Shown here one piece after another: positions 1 to 2,834 of a stretch of 5,422 nucleotides of DNA. Every line of letters starts with the position of its first letter. Positions within the stretch are counted from its first letter, which is position 1. A model generated the notes under the pieces. The model was not told where the DNA came from and did no database searches. It saw only the letters and a program-made list of their open reading frames with translations. Source of the DNA: Streptomyces novaecaesareae. Lineage in GTDB: Bacteria > Actinomycetota > Actinomycetes > Streptomycetales > Streptomycetaceae. The DNA lies in the NCBI RefSeq assembly GCF_000716875.1, contig NZ_JNWQ01000160.1, forward strand, positions 1 to 5,422, given 5' to 3'. The translations under genes and the position numbers were made by a program.

Positions 1-174
1 GGTGGTGGGTGCGGCGGGCGCGGTGGGTACGGTCGGCCTGGCGGCCGGCGGAGTCGGCACCGGCGGGCCGGCCGGGGGCGGGCAGGCGGCGTTGTCACTG
101 TGCGATCCGGAGCAGCCGGTGAGTACCAGGGCCCCGGCCACCACCGCCCCCGCGAGTATCAGCACCCGTCTCAC
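1..174 (-). CDS. Lipoprotein with proline/threonine-rich mature N-terminus (partial, 5' end only)
   Basis: Only the first 58 codons are in the window; the gene continues past the left edge with no stop. It starts at a GTG that overlaps the stop of the peptidase gene upstream (shared GTGA, 171-174), with a GGGGAG ribosome site five bases before it. The product has a classical lipoprotein signal: two arginines at residues 2-3, a hydrophobic stretch at 4-18, and the lipobox Leu18-Thr19-Gly20-Cys21. Cleavage before Cys21 and lipid attachment would anchor it to the outer face of the cell membrane. The mature part has a second cysteine at 31, then a low-complexity region rich in Pro, Ala and Thr (32-58), which looks like a flexible spacer to a domain outside the window. 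A rare ATA isoleucine codon occurs at residue 6. Function is unknown. Lipoprotein assignment is strong; the ligand or enzyme role cannot be told. Confidence 0.85.
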   Translation of the reverse strand, partial: MRRVLILAGAVVAGALVLTGCSGSHSDNAACPPPAGPPVPTPPAARPTVPTAPAAPTT

Positions 175-2066
175 GCCGACTCCCCGTCCTCGTCGCCCAC
201 GGCCGCGGCCAGGTGCCGCCGGACGAAGTCGATCTCCAGCCGCAGCTGCTTGATCCGCTCCTCCACCACCAGCGACCCGTGCCCGGCGTCGTACCGGTAC
301 ACCTCGTGCGGCTTGCCGAGCTGCTCCAGGCGCTCGACGTAGTTCTCGATCTGCCGGATCGGGCAGCGCGGGTCGTTGACCCCGGCGCTGATGTACACCG
401 GCACCCGCACCCGCTCGACGTAGGTCAGCGGCGAGGACGCGGCGAAGCGCTCCGGGACCTCCTCCGGGGTGCCGCCGAAGAGCGTGCGGTCCAGCGACTT
501 GAGCGCCTCCATCTCGTCGGCGTACGCGGTGGGGTAGTCCGCGACCGGCACGGCGGCGACGCCGAGCGCCCAGGCGTCGCGCTGGACGCCGAGGCCGAGC
601 AGGGTCAGGTAGCCGCCCCAGCTGCCGCCGGTGAGCACCAGCCGGCGCGGGTCGGCGAGGCCGCTGGCGACCGCCCACTCGCGGACCGCCGCGATGTCCT
701 CCAGCTCGATCAGGCCGACCCGCTCGTGCAGGGCGTCGGTCCAGGCCTGGCCGTAGCCGGTCGAGCCGCGGTAGTTGACCCGGACCACCGCGAAGCCGTG
801 GTCCAGCCAGGCGGCCGGGCCGGCCGCGAAGGAGTCGCTGTCGTGGTGGGTCGGGCCGCCGTGGATCTCGAACACGGTTGGGACCGGGCCGTCCTCCGGC
901 CTGGTCCCGGCCGGCCGCTGCACGAGGGCGTGCACCCGCCCGCCCGGCCCGTCCACCCAGACGTCCTCGACCGGGACCGACCCGGGCGGCACCGCGCCGG
1001 GCGCCCGCAGCACGACCGTCCCCGCGGTGGAGCGGACGGCGGACGGCTCGGCCGCGGAGGACCACAGGTACTCGACGGTGCCGTCCGGACGGGCGGTGGC
1101 GCCGCCGACGGTGCCGCGCGGGGTGTCCAGGCGGGTGAGCCGGCCGTCCGCGAGCGCGTACGAGAAGAGCTCGCTGCGCGCCTCGTACTCGTGCTCCACC
1201 AGCAGCTCCTCGGCGCCGGGGCGCCACTGCGCGGAGACGTCGCCGGGCAGCTCGCGGCCCTGCTGGTCGCGCAGCGGCAGCGCGGTCTCGGCGCCGGTGG
1301 CGACGTCCCAGATCATCGGCTCCCAGCGGCCGGTGCGCTGGTGGGCGACCAGCAGGCGGGTGTCGCCCTCGACCGGGGCGAAGCCGAGGCAGGCGACGCC
1401 GCGGGGCTCGTCCCGGCCGGTGACCTCGTCCAGTTCGGCGACGGTCTCGACGGCGATGGTGCTGTCGGTGCTGTCGGTGCGGTCGGCGCTGTCGGCCTTG
1501 ATGCGGACGACCCGGATCGCGGAGTGCATCGCGTCGCCGTGCTCGGTGTGGTCGATGGCGAGCAGCGTGCCGTCGTGGCTGAGGTCGCCGATGCCGCCGT
1601 ACTCGGCGTGCCGGTAGATCTCGACCGGCTCGGCGGCGCCGGGGCGGCGCAGGTGGAGGGTGGTGCCGTCCTCGTCGGTGGAGCGGCCGACGACGACGGA
1701 GCCGTCCCGGCCGAGGGCCAGGCCGGCCGAGTAGGAGGGGGCGAGGCCGGGCACGGCCTCCTCGTCCGGGCCGCCCGCGAACGGCTGGCGGCGCCAGACG
1801 CCGAACTCGTCGCCGTCGTTGTCGTCGAACCACCAGACCCAGGCGCCGTCGGGGGACAGCTCGGCGTCGGTGGTGCCGTTCGGGCGGTCGGTGACCCGGC
1901 GGTGGGCGCCGGTGGCGCGGTCCCAGGCGTAGACCTCGTAGGTGCCGGTCGCGTTGGACACGTACAGCGCCCGGTCGGGGGCGTCCTCCGCCCAGTCGGG
2001 CAGCGACACCCTGGCCGCCCTGAACCGCTGCTCCCACGCCGGTACGGCGCTCTTCTCCTCGCTCAT
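171..2066 (-). CDS. S9-family (prolyl oligopeptidase-type) serine peptidase
   Basis: A complete 631-residue protein. Family members are serine peptidases that cleave short peptides, often after proline or at blocked N-termini, with a beta-propeller gating an alpha/beta-hydrolase core. Residues about 30-350 are propeller-like, with repeated strands such as LSPDG (70-74), LSHDG (162-166) and ARPDG (325-329). The hydrolase domain follows: oxyanion motif HGGP (402-405), NYRGSTGYG (431-439), nucleophile Ser482 in GGSWGG (480-485), the likely acid Asp565 in NDPR, and His596 in AGHG. All three catalytic residues are present. There is no signal peptide or membrane segment, so it should be cytosolic. 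The C-terminus ends in a short acidic tail. The start at 2066 was chosen because WEQRFR near the N-terminus looks like part of the conserved protein; the ATG 20 codons further upstream lies in a hairpin and would add an unconvincing Pro-rich tail. No good Shine-Dalgarno precedes the chosen ATG. Residues 192-203 are a low-complexity Asp/Ser/Thr insert. The exact substrate is not predictable; dipeptidyl or acylaminoacyl peptidase activity are both possible. Confidence 0.92.
   Translation of the reverse strand: MSEEKSAVPAWEQRFRAARVSLPDWAEDAPDRALYVSNATGTYEVYAWDRATGAHRRVTDRPNGTTDAELSPDGAWVWWFDDNDGDEFGVWRRQPFAGGPDEEAVPGLAPSYSAGLALGRDGSVVVGRSTDEDGTTLHLRRPGAAEPVEIYRHAEYGGIGDLSHDGTLLAIDHTEHGDAMHSAIRVVRIKADSADRTDSTDSTIAVETVAELDEVTGRDEPRGVACLGFAPVEGDTRLLVAHQRTGRWEPMIWDVATGAETALPLRDQQGRELPGDVSAQWRPGAEELLVEHEYEARSELFSYALADGRLTRLDTPRGTVGGATARPDGTVEYLWSSAAEPSAVRSTAGTVVLRAPGAVPPGSVPVEDVWVDGPGGRVHALVQRPAGTRPEDGPVPTVFEIHGGPTHHDSDSFAAGPAAWLDHGFAVVRVNYRGSTGYGQAWTDALHERVGLIELEDIAAVREWAVASGLADPRRLVLTGGSWGGYLTLLGLGVQRDAWALGVAAVPVADYPTAYADEMEALKSLDRTLFGGTPEEVPERFAASSPLTYVERVRVPVYISAGVNDPRCPIRQIENYVERLEQLGKPHEVYRYDAGHGSLVVEERIKQLRLEIDFVRRHLAAAVGDEDGESA
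180..185 (-). promoter_or_regulatory. Shine-Dalgarno site of the lipoprotein gene
   Basis: GGGGAG read on the minus strand, five bases before the GTG start at 174. It lies inside the last codons of the peptidase gene. It decides the GTG overlapping the peptidase stop as the lipoprotein start, rather than the next in-frame GTG at residue 4, and fits translational coupling of the two genes. Confidence 0.75.
1459..1494 (-). repeat. Four-unit 9-bp in-frame tandem repeat inside the peptidase gene
   Basis: Four consecutive 9-bp units (1459-1467, 1468-1476, 1477-1485, 1486-1494); the first two are identical and the others differ by one base each. On the coding strand they give the acidic, polar tripeptide series DSA-DRT-DST-DST at residues 192-203, between two propeller strands. 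Because the period is a multiple of three, gain or loss of units would only lengthen or shorten a surface loop. Confidence 0.85.
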
Positions 2067-2072
2067 CCGACC

Positions 2073-2078
2073 ATCCAA
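2073..2078 (-). promoter_or_regulatory. Possible -10 element giving a leaderless peptidase transcript
   Basis: TTGGAT on the minus strand, six bases before the ATG at 2066. It matches the actinobacterial -10 pattern TANNNT except for the second base, and sits where a -10 would place the transcript start at or next to the A of the ATG. The lack of a clear Shine-Dalgarno before this ATG fits leaderless initiation. No good -35 is seen at 17-19 bp; the best placed hexamer, TTCCAT, is weak. Tentative. Confidence 0.3.
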
Positions 2079-2106
2079 CCTGATCGGGGGGAGGGAATGG
2101 AACGGG

Positions 2107-2139
2107 GCGGGTGGGGCTGGGCCCACCCGCCCGGTGGGC
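2107..2139 (-). terminator. GC-rich hairpin, possible terminator of the NTF2-fold gene or leader structure of the peptidase gene
   Basis: A perfect 9-bp inverted repeat: GCGGGTGGG at 2107-2115 pairs with CCCACCCGC at 2122-2130, with a 6-base loop. The right arm can instead pair with the following bases: GCCCACC (2121-2127) with GGTGGGC (2133-2139), 7 bp and a 5-base loop. The two hairpins exclude each other. The element lies about 96 bp beyond the NTF2-fold stop and 41 bp before the peptidase ATG. No U-run follows in the minus direction, which is common for actinobacterial terminators but weakens the call. Confidence 0.4.
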
Positions 2140-2175
2140 GGGGGTGTCCGCGAAGGGGGTGCGGGGGTGTCCGCG
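2138..2175. repeat. 15-bp direct repeat in the spacer upstream of the peptidase gene
   Basis: The 15-bp sequence GCGGGGGTGTCCGCG occurs at 2138-2152 and again, identically, at 2161-2175, with starts 23 bp apart. It lies between the hairpin at 2107-2139 and the NTF2-fold stop codon, in non-coding DNA. It could be a paired operator site or simple local duplication; the sequence does not decide. Confidence 0.75.
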
Positions 2176-2192
2176 GACGGTTCGGGCGGGCC

Positions 2193-2220
2193 GTGGTCCG
2201 TGGCTCGTGGTCCGTGGCTC
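2193..2220. repeat. 14-bp perfect tandem duplication next to the NTF2-fold gene end
   Basis: GTGGTCCGTGGCTC occurs twice head to tail (2193-2206 and 2207-2220), followed by a degenerate partial copy at 2221-2231 that runs up to the stop codon at 2235. It is non-coding in the gene model used here. It looks like a slippage or duplication product and has no recognised function. Confidence 0.8.
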
Positions 2221-2234
2221 GCGACCCGTGGGCC

Positions 2235-2612
2235 TCAGGCGCCCGGCACGCGGTCGAGGAAGCCGTACACCGCGCCGATCCGGCCGTCCGGGGTGGCCGC
2301 CAGCACGTCGAAGCCGATCACCACCGGCTCGGCGCCGGCCGGGCCGAGGTTCCAGGTGAAGCGGGCGATGTCGTGGTGCGCGTCCACCGGGCCGAGGGTG
2401 AACTGCAGCCCCGGGAACTGCGCCTGCGCCGCACCGATCAGCGCGTCGATCGCGTCCCGGCCGGCGACCGCCGCCAGCGGGTCGGTGTAGCGGCCGTCCT
2501 CGGCCCACACCTCGTCGATCAGCTTGCGGCGGGCCGCCGGGTCGGTCTCGTTCCACACCGCGAGGTAGCGCTCGGCGAGCTGCTGGAGGGCGGCGGTGGT
2601 GATCTCGGTCAT
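2235..2612 (-). CDS. NTF2-like / SnoaL-like fold protein
   Basis: A 125-residue protein of the nuclear transport factor 2-like superfamily: a small cone-shaped fold, usually cytosolic and dimeric, that binds small hydrophobic ligands and in some members acts as an isomerase, cyclase or hydrolase. Visible traits are an N-terminal helix with RYLAVWNETD (15-24), a second helix ending in WAEDGRYTDP (36-45, the typical strand entry near the pocket), GRDAI (51-55), the strand with AHHDIARFTWNLG (78-90), and the C-terminal pair GFDVL (100-104) and PDGRI followed by YGFLD (108-120). The length is normal for a one-domain member. The ATG at 2612 is preferred because GGGAG lies six bases upstream; an ATG two codons earlier at 2618 touches that site directly. 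The gene faces away from the large regulator across a 222-bp spacer and is followed by a repeat-rich spacer before the peptidase. His79 and His80 could line the pocket, but a catalytic role is not shown. Specific reaction unknown. Confidence 0.88.
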   Translation of the reverse strand: MTEITTAALQQLAERYLAVWNETDPAARRKLIDEVWAEDGRYTDPLAAVAGRDAIDALIGAAQAQFPGLQFTLGPVDAHHDIARFTWNLGPAGAEPVVIGFDVLAATPDGRIGAVYGFLDRVPGA

Positions 2613-2618
2613 CGTCAT

Positions 2619-2623
2619 CTCCC
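2619..2623 (-). promoter_or_regulatory. Shine-Dalgarno site of the NTF2-fold gene
   Basis: GGGAG on the minus strand, six bases before the ATG at 2612 and directly abutting the alternative ATG at 2618. The spacing favours 2612 as the start. Confidence 0.7.
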
Positions 2624-2628
2624 GTGTT

Positions 2629-2664
2629 CCGGTTGGTTGTTGGCCGGTTCGTCGTGCCCCGGTG
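2629..2664. repeat. Three CCGGTK hexamers at exact 15-bp spacing
   Basis: CCGGTT at 2629-2634 and 2644-2649, and CCGGTG at 2659-2664, start exactly 15 bp apart, just upstream of the NTF2-fold gene and close to its candidate -10 box. The spacing does not match the 11- or 22-bp repeat pattern known for SARP regulators. In GC-rich DNA this could be chance. Confidence 0.35.
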
Positions 2665-2772
2665 CTCACAAAGGTACGGACGGGCGGGTGGCGGCGAATC
2701 CGTCACGCATAGGCATGGGTGTACGTAGGTCCGGGCGGGGGGTGCCGATGCCCTTCTCCTGTCGGGGTTCGC

Positions 2773-2812
2773 GCTGGGGTGCTGGGGTGCTGGGGCGCTG
2801 GGACGCCGGGGC
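2773..2812 (+). repeat. Octamer tandem array with G-quadruplex potential before the LAL regulator start
   Basis: Five head-to-tail 8-bp units: GCTGGGGT at 2773-2780 and 2781-2788, then GCTGGGGC (2789-2796), GCTGGGAC (2797-2804) and GCCGGGGC (2805-2812). The G-runs at 2776-2779, 2784-2787, 2792-2795, 2800-2802 and 2808-2811 are separated by 4-5 bases, which satisfies the standard intramolecular G-quadruplex pattern of four or more G-tracts with loops of 1-7. They are on the coding strand, so a structure could also form in the mRNA leader. The array ends 10 bases before the AGGG ribosome site. Confidence 0.8.
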
Positions 2813-2822
2813 GTGGGTGGGT

Positions 2823-2826
2823 AGGG
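2823..2826 (+). promoter_or_regulatory. Shine-Dalgarno site of the LAL regulator
   Basis: AGGG eight bases before the ATG at 2835. It is modest but well spaced, and supports this ATG over the GTG at 2817 and the in-frame ATGs at 2748 and 2715. Confidence 0.5.
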
Positions 2827-2834
2827 TCGGGGCC

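Larger units (their letters stand above)
2613..2834. promoter_or_regulatory. Divergent intergenic region between the NTF2-fold gene and the LAL regulator
   Basis: This 222-bp spacer must hold the leftward promoter of the NTF2-fold gene and, unless the regulator starts further upstream, the rightward promoter of the regulator. On the minus strand TACCTT (2671-2676) fits a TANNNT -10 box and would give a leader of roughly 50 bases, but no good -35 is seen 17-18 bp away. On the plus strand TAGGTC (2726-2731) is a possible -10, again without a convincing -35. The left part carries three CCGGT-containing hexamers spaced 15 bp apart; the right part is a G-rich octamer array. Regulators of this class often sit beside genes they control, so the spacer may contain their operator, but none can be named. 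Confidence 0.5.

Noticed and set aside
2..342. Short plus-strand open frames at the left edge
   Set aside because: They lie opposite the lipoprotein signal peptide and the peptidase C-terminus and have no recognisable content.
775..1617. Plus-strand open frame of 280 codons opposite the peptidase
   Set aside because: Low-complexity Ser/Thr/Arg/Pro translation; the minus strand here encodes the conserved propeller and the start of the hydrolase domain.
2067..2126. Longer peptidase start at the ATG at 2126
   Set aside because: It would add 20 Pro-rich residues encoded within the hairpin region, with no good ribosome site; the conserved-looking N-terminus fits the start at 2066.
1942..2490. 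Plus-strand open frame spanning the spacer between peptidase and NTF2-fold gene
   Set aside because: It overlaps both minus genes antisense and its middle part is translated DNA repeat. No domain is seen.
2722..2727. TACGTA palindrome in the divergent spacer as an operator
   Set aside because: Six bases only, no second copy or flanking symmetry; too short to support a binding site.
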